A stretch of DNA of 64,000 bases from Enterocytospora artemiae (taxonomy: Eukaryota > Microsporidia): assembly GCA_038659295.1 (NCBI GenBank), contig JASNGC010000002.1, positions 558,001-622,000 of the forward strand. The letters run 5' to 3'. Under the pieces are notes generated by a model, which was given only the letters and a program-made list of their open reading frames with translations, was not told the origin of the DNA and ran no database searches. This document shows, in pieces, positions 51,001-59,597 of the stretch. The translations under genes and the position numbers were made by a program. Each line of letters starts with the position of its first letter. The stretch's first letter is position 1.

Positions 51001-51125
51001 TTGAGCTCTGGATTAATTCTAATCGCAGTATTTCCGAATATAGTAATTGTAGCAGAGGCAGATTCTAATGATGTGAAGTCCATGACTGAATCTACATGAG
51101 TTTGTAGAATTACCAATTCAGCCAT
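48069..51125 (-). CDS. POL3: DNA polymerase delta catalytic subunit
   Basis: A family B replicative polymerase of 1018 residues. The exonuclease domain has FDIECCG (Exo I), NIKNFDFPYI (Exo II) and YCLKDTLLP (Exo III). The polymerase motifs are DFCSLYPSIM (A), KICANSIYGFTGA (B) and YGDTDSVM (C). The C-terminus carries CysA (CVGCKKVGSIICEGC) and CysB (CWRECQRC and CVNRDC), the site of an Fe-S cluster and the contact to small subunits. The usual long N-terminal extension is shortened. CCCCAA precedes the ATG. Confidence 0.97.
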   Translation of the reverse strand: MAELVILQTHVDSVMDFTSLESASATITIFGNTAIRINPELNEMADCNSEVSTPDKPRNTKIPQDTFDIGIPIQIKVQDFLPYFYIQTDKIVDANKLSKCLTSNFTKGKVLDVEETIRESIYGFSEGKSLYYKISFNSPSVFKSAKAFLENGLRIDGVLVRCKIFESNFPFVLRFMNDMNITGMSYIRIRDFTVTNDKPYMINASYKNIEPIPLENEYIKLLPLKIMSFDIECCGSTDAFPQAISDPIIQIGNTTYHHGKDEYQQDIFCLKETNNIPGANVHSFETEIELLEAWKDFVLSEDPDIITGYNIKNFDFPYILERASMLKIKDFGRLGRTEKVSKIVKRTQSSTGFGTLETSDIYLDGRLIFDLFHIFKRDYKLRSYSLNSVSVYFLGEQKEDVPYSSMHALQNGDKETRRRIASYCLKDTLLPVRLLMKLNIIVNYSELSRATHVPIDYFSTRGSSIKVLSQIYLESSRNGYVIPDLEVNDDDSTYEGAFVMDPIKGFYENPIAVLDFCSLYPSIMISKNLCYTTHLTKSQYNKIIQDQKTKEKDGTQVTSEPLAIETPSGNYFATEKLRPGLLPTILKNLLQRRREARIQLKQTDDLSLKAALNGRQLALKICANSIYGFTGAKVGQLPCLEISQSTTAFGREMIIKTKNLIENDFSKKNDYTHDTQVIYGDTDSVMINFFEPDIKKVFEMSKHIAKYVSDTFDKPVSLEFEKVYSPYLLMNKKRYAGLIYTNPERADKIDTKGIETVRRDNCELVKTIIDNCLNAILYRKDISAAVDFVKAKVSELYQDKIDLSQLVISKSYTKSNYAVKSAHVELVDKLRNRGVEIRIGDRIPYVIVRGDKNSKIYERTEDPLYALENNVPIDQEYYIENQLSKPIYRLFDPIMDNISSLFQGEHARVINTTNVTGPLNAFMVKKEVCVGCKKVGSIICEGCKSDFPKHLVTLQSEYNNKTQRFHECWRECQRCMGSIMNTVLCVNRDCPIFYMRTKVKSEIVPIQEKLDKINQLDW

Positions 51126-51477
51126 TTGGGGATAAAAACTTAAAGCAGTTAGATTGTTTTGTCTAGGTAATTACATATTATGGTATTTCTTTGGGAATGT
51201 TATTTATTCTATTCATCGGTATCTACCTATAGAGATCCGAATGTTAGGCCCTCTCCTGAAACTTAACTTATCGTATATGGATATTTCCATTATTAAATTT
51301 TTTAGTTGTTGTTATAAAAATTCGTTTTTGAACAAACATTTTTGACTATACCAAATAGATATAACACAAGAATACTTTTGAAAACTACTACAAACCATAT
51401 GGTATTCTATCTCTACAGAGACATTTCCTGGATCCCAGCAATTGTTTTTATTTTTCAAATCTGCTTTTACCAAACCC
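51126..51477. other. Gene-free spacer
   Basis: Between the divergent POL3 and P-type ATPase starts. A short Phe/Tyr-rich frame here has no start signal. Presumed promoters for both genes. Confidence 0.5.
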
Positions 51478-54400
51478 ATGAGTCAAAGTAAAGTACCCAC
51501 AAGCCAACTGGTTGGAAAAAAATCACTATTCGAAACTTATAATGTTCAATTTGACGCTAGAGGACGTCTAGTCGGAAGAAGCATACCCGAAGAGAGAGTT
51601 GTGTTTAATAACATTGTAAATATCTCAGGTAATAGTACTAATAAGAAGCATTTACAGTCTACACCAAAAGACTCTATGGGATCAGAATCTTTTAATAACA
51701 GTCAGAGTTATTCCAAAAAACCACGGGCAAATGTTGGTTTCAATCAAAAACTTATTGACAAATTGGAAAATATCTGCCGGTATGTGTATTCTATCGTTTT
51801 GCTTTGTACAGAACCGATTAATGTTATTCTTCTTTGTGCTACATGCTCCCTTGGCATTTTGTATTATTTTAATAGAGAGGAAAAGATGCACTTATCAGTG
51901 ATTTTTTTTTCTCTTGCAATTATGATCTTTAATATTATGCTTGAATTACACCATGATGGAAACATAAAACATTTTTACGATGAAACTAAAAATGGAAGGA
52001 TGTACAAAATCAAAACAATCAATTTTAATCAACCAGATGACGATAATATATTGGAAGAACCAGATTGTAAATTTTTAATTCGAAACAAGGATATGCAGTG
52101 CTCAAAGAACTTGGATAGCAATGCTGAACAACATAAAATTTATCAGGATGGAAAGTTTTCTAAGGCTCAAGGTAGAAAATTCACACATGGCCAAGCGTAT
52201 GTTTCAAGTCTTCAGCCTGGTGATATTTTGATCCTTTGTTCTGGAGATGTTGTTGGAGAAGACTGTTTTGTAGTTACAAGTTATTCATTGGAGACTGATA
52301 AGATCAATGATAAAAACTCTGAAGTTTCCAGTCAATTTAGTAGGAATTCAAATCTAACTAACCTACTATCTACAAATATATCCAATGACAATGAGGTATT
52401 GGGACTCAAAAAATTTACGAAAATTTTGTCTGGAAAAGCATTTGGTATAGTTATTGATAAAAATATCCACAATATTGCAGATTCGACGGTCTATTTTAGC
52501 CATCCGCGTCAATTTGAAGACAGAGAAAGTGTACCGACCAGATGCGATCACAGTCGATGGAGCAAGCTACATATTGAGTTAACTATTTTTTTCTACTTAT
52601 CACTTTTATTCGCAACAGGAATATCCATTTGTATTCTAATTTACAACCTAGTTATACTAAGAAAGTTTAATAATAATTGGAAAATTGATGTTAACGAGAT
52701 TCTGTCTATTATTGTTGGTGTATACATAGGATTTGTTCCCGAAGGAATTCCATCGGCCGTAAAGTCATTGCTCTTTGAATCTTCCTATAAATTATACAGC
52801 AAGGGAATATTGGTAAGGGATGTTGAGGTGATTACAAAGATTACCCAAATACAGCAGCTTATTCTTCATGACAAAATTATATTTGAGGATGAAATGACGG
52901 TTGATACACTTTATGATGGGCTGGATTGTTTAGATGTGCAAACAACCTTATCTGAGGGATCGCAATACCAGAAGTCAATACTGTTTGAAATAGGTGATTT
53001 ATGTAACAAGTTGAATTTTGACTTATTGAGGAGCATTAATAAGAAGGATAAAATAAGCAGAAGCAAACTCTTCAAGTTGATTTCCATGAATGGTCAGAGT
53101 AGGGACAATCAAATTTCAAGGGAAGGGGTGGTTGTTAAAGCCATACGTAAGTTTGGTAAAGTGTGTAGGGATGTCGCAAAATCAACTGGCTATTCAAAAC
53201 ACCAAAAGATAGCGAATAGTTTTCGCCATTCTCTGTTGGAAACTTCAACCAATAGCGATATTATTGCCTCTCGTAAAGCATGGCGTAATAGTTATGTAAA
53301 TTCAAAACATCAAATAACTGAGCCTACATTCTTCCTCTGTAGCTCTCGAACCTGTTTGAAACTGTGTAAAAGTAAGTTTGTAAATAAAAAGCTCATTAAG
53401 ATGGATAATCATGAAAAGAATAAAACAAAAAAAGCAATACACAGAATAGAATTAAAAGGAGGTAAAGCTGTTGCTATAGTAAGGTATAATGCAACCATGG
53501 ACGATTTTTCAACATTTGCAAAACATCAGAATTCAGCATATACATTCAGTCTGGTTTCTATTGTTGGACTCACGGCTGTTCCAAGATCAGGTGTTAAAAT
53601 CACATGTGATATTATTAAATCTGCAGGGATAAGCATAGGTTTTATAACTCGTAACAATATCAAACAGTCTCTAAATGTTGCAGAGGATATTCTAGGTGTA
53701 CGAATATCTAACAAGGACAAACTATTTGCGAAAAGTTCATCATTTTCAAGTTTTGAACTAAATGATCCATTTTTTAACCTATCTAGTTCAACAATTCTAC
53801 AAGCAAGTGAATCACATTCAAGGAGTAAGTCCAATTCTATTAAAAATATGATCAATTCCGACATGTTTGATCAACTGGCAATTTGTGATAAGATGAAATT
53901 TCTTTTGCAGAAAGAATATTTTCTGTGTAAAATAAACGAAGGCATAGAATCTGTTTATAATAATGAATTACACGGAATTTCATCAATTAATTTTGTTCAA
54001 ACGATCGATGATGTTAAAAATAATAAGGTTGAAAATTCTGTTGTTGTTTGTCTTTCTAGCGCATCTGATACAATCAAGGATATGGCTGATATTGTCCTGA
54101 CAAATTTCTATGATATTATTTATGTAATTGAAGAAGGTAGATTGTACTTTGTAAATCTAAAAAAATCAGTAAGATATATCTTAACTCACATTTCTCCACA
54201 GGTGGTTCCGATTTTATTTCATATTTTCCTTGGTGTACCCTTACCAATATCAGCAATTCTTCTATTATTTCTTGATCTACTCTTGGAAATTTTGCCTGTA
54301 ATATTTTTTTCATATGAAGAACCCGAAATTAATTTAGTTGACTTTGAAGAAAGTCTACAAAAAGATGAATCTTTAACAGATGTCGATGTGGAATACCTAT

Positions 54401-55293
54401 CCGATGGTAATGTTCATGAGAACACTGGTTCTAGCATAGATATATCCAATACTCCAGCCAGTAAATCAAATATATCTTACGAAAGTCATGATTCTGCAAA
54501 CTCTTCAGCATTCGATCCGGATCGGAATATCACATTTGTTCCATCTCTTGTTGAAAATATTCCCTTGTTGATAAATTTGGAAAATTTCAGAAGTGACCAT
54601 GAGGAAGAAACCTCCCAAAATGCACCATATGCGTTGGCTTGGAATTATATAAAAGATTTCTCACTGAATCTTTTATACCAACTAAAAAGAATAACAGCAA
54701 AAAATAGCCTCTATTCTAAAGATAATCTTAGATGGGCGCTTTTTGATGCCGGAATGATTACTACAATTGGCTGTCTTGTATCATTTTTCATTTCTTTATC
54801 AAGATCTGGAATCCCATTCAAATACTTTTTCTTTGCTGATGAGTATTTTAATCCGCATGCAAAGCCAATGGAAATCAAAGAACTGAGTTCTTTTTCACAC
54901 ATATTTAAGGGAAAGAGTAAAGAAGACGCCCCATTTTCACTTTCTGCAGAGGATCAGCTCCATGTTCTTTACTCTGCCCAATCTACATATTTTATAGGGT
55001 TGATGATTTGTCAGTTTTGTAATATGCTTGTCTGTAGAAGGCAATATGACTTATTTTATATAAACTTTTTCAATAATCTTAAGTTGTTAATTAGTAGCGT
55101 TCTTGGTATGATAATTACTATTGGGATTGTTTATACCTCGTTTTTTGAGGACATTTTAGTGATCAGACGTCCAGATGCCTTAGCTTTACTGTCTCCATTG
55201 GTGGCGGGTATACTTATAGTATTCCTAGATAGTTACAGAAAAATAATAAATAAGATAGCAAATTATTCAGAATGTTCCAACCATTATAATTAA
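51478..55293 (+). CDS. Degenerate P2C-type P-ATPase, probably inactive
   Basis: A 1271-residue protein with the full layout of a Na/K- or H/K-type ATPase alpha chain. Membrane spans come before and after an actuator-like domain, followed by GFVPEGIPSAV (PEG at about 421-423). A large cytosolic region follows, then GRLYFVNLKKSVRYILTHIS leading into M5 and M6 (VPLPISAILLLFLDLLLEILP), and last spans. The catalytic motifs are altered. DKTGT reads DKIIF (Asp465 kept), TGES reads ETDK, TGD reads TRN (about 724-726), and GDGVND is absent before SASD (about 861-864). A transport role is unlikely; a structural or regulatory role is inference. CCC stands directly before the ATG. Confidence 0.82.
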   Translation: MSQSKVPTSQLVGKKSLFETYNVQFDARGRLVGRSIPEERVVFNNIVNISGNSTNKKHLQSTPKDSMGSESFNNSQSYSKKPRANVGFNQKLIDKLENICRYVYSIVLLCTEPINVILLCATCSLGILYYFNREEKMHLSVIFFSLAIMIFNIMLELHHDGNIKHFYDETKNGRMYKIKTINFNQPDDDNILEEPDCKFLIRNKDMQCSKNLDSNAEQHKIYQDGKFSKAQGRKFTHGQAYVSSLQPGDILILCSGDVVGEDCFVVTSYSLETDKINDKNSEVSSQFSRNSNLTNLLSTNISNDNEVLGLKKFTKILSGKAFGIVIDKNIHNIADSTVYFSHPRQFEDRESVPTRCDHSRWSKLHIELTIFFYLSLLFATGISICILIYNLVILRKFNNNWKIDVNEILSIIVGVYIGFVPEGIPSAVKSLLFESSYKLYSKGILVRDVEVITKITQIQQLILHDKIIFEDEMTVDTLYDGLDCLDVQTTLSEGSQYQKSILFEIGDLCNKLNFDLLRSINKKDKISRSKLFKLISMNGQSRDNQISREGVVVKAIRKFGKVCRDVAKSTGYSKHQKIANSFRHSLLETSTNSDIIASRKAWRNSYVNSKHQITEPTFFLCSSRTCLKLCKSKFVNKKLIKMDNHEKNKTKKAIHRIELKGGKAVAIVRYNATMDDFSTFAKHQNSAYTFSLVSIVGLTAVPRSGVKITCDIIKSAGISIGFITRNNIKQSLNVAEDILGVRISNKDKLFAKSSSFSSFELNDPFFNLSSSTILQASESHSRSKSNSIKNMINSDMFDQLAICDKMKFLLQKEYFLCKINEGIESVYNNELHGISSINFVQTIDDVKNNKVENSVVVCLSSASDTIKDMADIVLTNFYDIIYVIEEGRLYFVNLKKSVRYILTHISPQVVPILFHIFLGVPLPISAILLLFLDLLLEILPVIFFSYEEPEINLVDFEESLQKDESLTDVDVEYLSDGNVHENTGSSIDISNTPASKSNISYESHDSANSSAFDPDRNITFVPSLVENIPLLINLENFRSDHEEETSQNAPYALAWNYIKDFSLNLLYQLKRITAKNSLYSKDNLRWALFDAGMITTIGCLVSFFISLSRSGIPFKYFFFADEYFNPHAKPMEIKELSSFSHIFKGKSKEDAPFSLSAEDQLHVLYSAQSTYFIGLMICQFCNMLVCRRQYDLFYINFFNNLKLLISSVLGMIITIGIVYTSFFEDILVIRRPDALALLSPLVAGILIVFLDSYRKIINKIANYSECSNHYN

Positions 55294-55431
55294 TTATAGT
55301 TATTCCGCCAATTCTTATGGAATATTTGTCCAACGCATAAACTTTACTTCAATTAAATTACGGCAACAACAATAGATTTTACAATCAATGTATGCTAAAC
55401 AAAATACTTAGAATATTCATATTTATTTCGA

Positions 55432-55857
55432 TTAAAACATTGGAGTTGTCATCATTCCAGCGTGCTTGATTTTGTAAATCAGTAGGATATCTCTGGGTAA
55501 AAGTGTTACCCTCTTAGCATGAATGGCGCAGCGATACGAATCCTCTAACATTCCTACCAAAAAGTTTTCTGTAGCTTCCTGCAAAACAGAAAGCGACGCC
55601 TTTTGAAACTTTAGTGTATTATCTGGTGAAACGATTTGAACAGTGGATCTGATTAATCTGTGGAATGGACGACATTTGATCAACAGACTAGTTGATTTTT
55701 GATACTTTCTAATTTCCCTCAGAGCTACAGTTCCGGGCTTGAACTTCTTCTTTTCAGCAGAGAGAAGCACAGTACTCTTTACAAGTCTCTTACCAGATGT
55801 TTTTGCGATATGCTTACCATGCGCATTCAGTGAAGAATCTAATTTCGTTCTTGCCAT
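55432..55857 (-). CDS. HHT1: Divergent histone H3
   Basis: A 141-residue H3. The tail begins ARTK, keeps a Lys at the K14 and K18 positions, but has Leu at position 9. The core has KPGTVALREIRKYQKST, CAIHAKRVTLLPRDI and a long final helix with an extra tail (KHAGMMTTPMF). Loop 1 (VSPDNTLKFQ) is two residues longer than in canonical H3, as in CENP-A. Being paired head to head with H4 argues for the bulk H3 gene. CCCCA precedes the ATG. If the genome has another H3, this one could be the centromeric variant. Confidence 0.9.
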   Translation of the reverse strand: MARTKLDSSLNAHGKHIAKTSGKRLVKSTVLLSAEKKKFKPGTVALREIRKYQKSTSLLIKCRPFHRLIRSTVQIVSPDNTLKFQKASLSVLQEATENFLVGMLEDSYRCAIHAKRVTLLPRDILLIYKIKHAGMMTTPMF

Positions 55858-56283
55858 TGGGGAAAAAACATATTTTGAATATAAATGATATTTGGAGGGA
55901 GATTTTGGAGGGAAAAGAGAGTGAAGGACAACCAGTATTGAAATTTTTAAACATTATTCATTAATATTGAAAATATAATATTATTTTGGCATTTCTTCAA
56001 AGCCATTCATTTTTTATTTTATTTTCTGCTATATTTTCCTAGTAATCTTCTAGAAGTTTTGCAGTTCAAATCAGTCTCAGTTCTGTTATTTTGCTCCTTG
56101 TAACATAATTCTACTTTTATTTTTCGTTATGATTGTCTACTTTTATAAAAATTCCAGATTTACTCATAGCATTTTCTTGTTTCCCTCCAAAACTTCATTT
56201 CCATCTCCTAAAATCAACCAAATCCTCCTTTTGAAACTTTTCCCGCCTTTTTAGGTTATAAAAGCTCTTTGCTTTGTTACCCC
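55858..56283. promoter_or_regulatory. Shared H3/H4 promoter with 12-bp element
   Basis: The divergent histone genes are 426 bp apart. TTCCCTCCAAAA occurs at 56181-56192 in H4 orientation, and its exact reverse complement lies at 55903-55914, which is the H3 orientation. A second near copy (TCCCTCCAAA in H3 orientation) is at 55891-55900. A TATA-like TTATAAAAG lies near 56257, about 25 bp before the H4 start, and an AT-rich TATA-like ATTTATATTC near 55880 before H3. The element is 46 and 92 bp from the two start codons. Confidence 0.65.
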
Positions 56284-56592
56284 ATGTCGATCCCAGCAAG
56301 TAAAGGAAAAGGAGCTAAGGGGGCAGCCAAGCGTCACAGAAAGCAAACAGTAACAAGTAACAAGGTGGGGGGACCAGCCATAAGAAGGTTAGCCAGGAGG
56401 GCTGGTGTAACCAGAGTGGGTAAGGGTTGCTTCCCAGAAGTCAATGCAATTACAACTAGCTATTTGACGAATGTTTTAGAGTCTTGCAAAGCTTACTGTT
56501 CACATGCAAAAAGGAAGACAATTAATTGCCAAGATGTGGTTTATGCACTTAGAAGAATTGGTGTGAGATACATGGGACATTCGTTTAAATAA
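56284..56592 (+). CDS. HHF1: Divergent histone H4
   Basis: A 102-residue H4, the normal length. The tail is GK-rich, with AKRHRK keeping the K16 and K20 positions. PAIRRLARRAGVTRV begins the fold, and HAKRKTINCQDVVYALRRIG is well kept. The middle helix (about residues 45-72) is strongly divergent, with CFPEVNAITTSYLTNVLESC in place of the usual IYEETR-type sequence. Such change is extreme for H4 but parallels the partner H3. CCC is directly before the ATG; a longer frame from a TTG is rejected. Confidence 0.93.
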   Translation: MSIPASKGKGAKGAAKRHRKQTVTSNKVGGPAIRRLARRAGVTRVGKGCFPEVNAITTSYLTNVLESCKAYCSHAKRKTINCQDVVYALRRIGVRYMGHSFK

Positions 56593-56688
56593 AATGCTTA
56601 CATAATATATTTCCTTTTTGTTAAAATTTTGGTATCTCCTCCATAATTGTTCCATGTTGTTATTTTTCCTGATCTACCCTACCCCCTT

Positions 56689-56991
56689 ATGGGCTATGAT
56701 TCTTCTGAAGAAGAGTTAGATGATTTCAATGTGAAAGAATCCGATTTCACCATAACTAATGTGGAGTTTACAAATACTGAAATGCCAGATGGTAATGAGT
56801 TCAAAGGAATCAATAGTCTATATGGTGTGGAGGGTGGATATCATGGTGTTCGCAACATTAATGGTAGATACAAGATGCCAATATGTGACGATGCCAACTA
56901 TTTTTTTGGTAAGATGGGATTTCCAGTAGGTAACTTTTTCGAGGGAGAAAAGAATATTTACAATAAATCAAAGAGGAGGTATGTAAATTAA
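56689..56991 (+). CDS. Hypothetical small protein
   Basis: A 100-residue frame. CCCCCTT stands before the chosen ATG, the clearest support that it is a gene. The N-terminus is acidic (DSSEEELDDF), the middle Gly/Tyr-rich (YGVEGGYHGVRNINGRY), and the end basic (KSKRRYVN). No family is recognised. It follows H4 on the same strand by about 100 bp. Confidence 0.55.
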   Translation: MGYDSSEEELDDFNVKESDFTITNVEFTNTEMPDGNEFKGINSLYGVEGGYHGVRNINGRYKMPICDDANYFFGKMGFPVGNFFEGEKNIYNKSKRRYVN

Positions 56992-57148
56992 AAGTTTTAA
57001 ATAGCAATGAAATATGTCATCTGGTATATTTGAATTTAAAATTTTTTATGATCAAGCTAGCTTATTCCAAGGATTTTTCAGTTGTATACAGTATATACTA
57101 CAATATAAAAACTGGAGATAAATCAATAAATTCGTCTACCAAAAGCGA

Positions 57149-57219
57149 TGGTTCTACCGAGATTCGAACTCGGGTCGCTGGATTCAAAGTCCAGAGTGAT
57201 GCCACTACACTATAAAACC
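57149..57219 (-). tRNA. tRNA-Gln (TTG anticodon)
   Basis: A 71-nt cloverleaf on the minus strand. Acceptor arm GGTTTTA/TAGAACC, anticodon stem CTGGA/TCCAG around loop CTTTGAA, T arm CCGAG/CTCGG around TTCGAAT, discriminator A. No intron and no encoded CCA. A TTTT run follows shortly downstream as Pol III terminator. Confidence 0.95.
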
Positions 57220-57388
57220 TGACATGGAGGAAATATGCTAATAATGATTTAAATTGTATGTGCCATAAGCTCATTTTATACTTAGGTATTGTATGTAATT
57301 TCTTAAGGTTCATCTGCAAAACAAGCCTTTACTCAGTTACTGAATAAAAGAATTTTTAAATATATTTCATTTTTTTGGGCCCTTTCGA

Positions 57389-59128
57389 ATGCAAGGAAAG
57401 ATGCTCGACATGTACACCCATATGAACATAAATAATGAGGAAGAAAGGAAAGATGATGCTATTTTGTCCATAAAATCTGGTGTTTCATTTGTTGGTGAAA
57501 TTATCAAATCCACACTTGGTCCAAAGGGATCTTTGAAAATACTACAGTCCGACTCATCTACCAATGTCACAAATGACGGGGCTTTCATTTTGAAAAATCT
57601 GCTTATAGATTCTCCCTCAGCAAGAATTCTAGTTGATTCTTCAATAAGTCAGGATTATGAAGAAGGAGACGGTACCACTTCCATTGCAGTACTGACAAGC
57701 CTGATTTTAAAGCATTGCTACGATTTAAATATTCATCCTAGCAAGATTATAAGGGGATTATCCCTATCATTGAGAAAGATAGAAGAAATATTAGAAAAGA
57801 AGAAATTTATTGCCACAGAAGTCGATATTTTGAATTTGGTCAAAACCACCTTGAATTCGAAAATTTTATCAACTAACTTAGAAACATTCTCAAAAATCTG
57901 TATAAATGCAATAAATGGTTTAAGAAGACGAGGAGAGATAGATATAAATCTGATTAACATTATTAAACTAGAAGGTGATTTGGCAGAAAGTGTACTGATG
58001 GATGGATTAGTTATAGATAAGGAGTTGTTTTGTCCCCGTAATATTGATAATGACATATCATATGGGTTATCAAATTTATCTCTGAATTCTCATTGCCTAA
58101 ATAACCCTAAGATTCTATTGGCAAACACGTCTTTGGATTCTGATAAAGTTAAAATATTTTCATCGAAAATAAGTGTCAATTCCATTAGAGAATTGTCACA
58201 AATTGAGAAGGCAGAGAAAGATAGAATGAAAAATAAGATTGGTTTGATCTGTGAATATCCAATTAATTTGTTCATCAATAGACAAATAATCTATGATTAT
58301 CCTCAGCAATTGTTGGCCAAAAAGGGAATAAGTTTTATTGACAACGCAGGTTTTGATGACATTGAAAGATTGCAAGCTGTCTTAGGGGGTACAATAATTG
58401 GTCATTTTATTGACGACAAGAGTAGGTTGAACAAGGAAGGAGATAATGATATTGCTTTTGAGTCTCTTTTAAGTTCGCCTTCGATTCCATCCTCTGATAG
58501 TTTAACATCTACATCAAACAGTCATTTCAAAGACACTGTACTAACAACTTGTGAAAAGGTTGAAAGTATAAAGATTAAGGATAAGGTATTAACCAAATTT
58601 ACGTGTGCTCAAAATACGGTAAGTACAATAATATTGCATGGATCCTCGAAAACTGTCTTGGATGAAGCAGAGAGATCCATCCATGATGCTCTGTGTGTTT
58701 TAAAGAGAATTTATGAATGTAAAGACACACCATATTTATTGTATGGTGGTGGAAATACAGAAGTTATTTTAGCCCAGGAGCTGATGAAATATTCCATGGA
58801 AATCAAGACTAAAGAATCTGATGTGATAGTAGCCTTCAGTAATGCATTGATGGATATCCCCAAAATAATTTGTGATAACTGTGGATTCGATGGAGACAAT
58901 GGTAAAAATCTCCTTAAGTCGAAATACAACAGTATGAAAAATTTAAAGAACTTTACTCATGGTATTGATATTAAGAGTGGCCTTTCCATCTGTATGAAGG
59001 AAATCGGAGTATTAGAAGGATTTGAAATGAAGAGAAGAGTGATAGCTGCAGCATGTGAAACAGCCCAGACGATTCTTAAAGTCGATGGAGTTGTTAAATG
59101 TGCCCCACGTGAAAGATCTAGACCTTAA
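57389..59128 (+). CDS. CCT2: CCT/TRiC chaperonin subunit beta
   Basis: A subunit of the cytosolic chaperonin ring that folds actin and tubulin. The 579-residue protein has STLGPKGSLKIL, NVTNDGAFILKNL and DYEEGDGTTSI near the N-terminus, INLFINRQIIYDYP in the apical domain, and LYGGGNTEV. The end VVKCAPRERSRP matches the beta subunit's IIKAAPRKR, and the DSPSARILVD block also favours beta. A Ser-rich insertion of about 45 residues lies in the apical domain (about 58410-58545). CCCTTTCGA precedes the ATG. Confidence 0.9.
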   Translation: MQGKMLDMYTHMNINNEEERKDDAILSIKSGVSFVGEIIKSTLGPKGSLKILQSDSSTNVTNDGAFILKNLLIDSPSARILVDSSISQDYEEGDGTTSIAVLTSLILKHCYDLNIHPSKIIRGLSLSLRKIEEILEKKKFIATEVDILNLVKTTLNSKILSTNLETFSKICINAINGLRRRGEIDINLINIIKLEGDLAESVLMDGLVIDKELFCPRNIDNDISYGLSNLSLNSHCLNNPKILLANTSLDSDKVKIFSSKISVNSIRELSQIEKAEKDRMKNKIGLICEYPINLFINRQIIYDYPQQLLAKKGISFIDNAGFDDIERLQAVLGGTIIGHFIDDKSRLNKEGDNDIAFESLLSSPSIPSSDSLTSTSNSHFKDTVLTTCEKVESIKIKDKVLTKFTCAQNTVSTIILHGSSKTVLDEAERSIHDALCVLKRIYECKDTPYLLYGGGNTEVILAQELMKYSMEIKTKESDVIVAFSNALMDIPKIICDNCGFDGDNGKNLLKSKYNSMKNLKNFTHGIDIKSGLSICMKEIGVLEGFEMKRRVIAAACETAQTILKVDGVVKCAPRERSRP

Positions 59129-59597
59129 CCAAATTAATTAGAATTGGAACATGATAATTATAAATAAAATTGTTCCTATTAAATCATTTATAATTCCAAC
59201 CAATTGAAAGTGTCCACTAAAGTAGGATGTCTTGTTGGTTATAAAACCCTAAATTATAAACACCTAATAATGTGGCTTGAAGTTATAGGCAATTGTTTTC
59301 GATTTTGGAAGTTGATAGTTTGCAATTGTAAGCTATTTCTTCTTTTTTACAAATAGGCTGATTGATAAATATTTCCTACAGAACAAATATGGAACTTTAC
59401 TTATATTGTGAAATTATATGAAAATAATCTAGATATTTCCGATCCCTTTTCCATTACAGTAAGCTTTTAACAAACATTTGATTTATTGATGACTGCTAAA
59501 TTATATAAAATGATTCTATTAGAAATCAGCAATGCTAGAATTTTTTATCTAACACCTCAATGATTTAGTAAAAGTAACCTATTTTTAGCCCTGAAAT
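59129..59597. other. Gene-free spacer
   Basis: About 470 AT-rich bases between CCT2 and the LRR gene on the same strand. Nothing is recognised. Confidence 0.55.
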
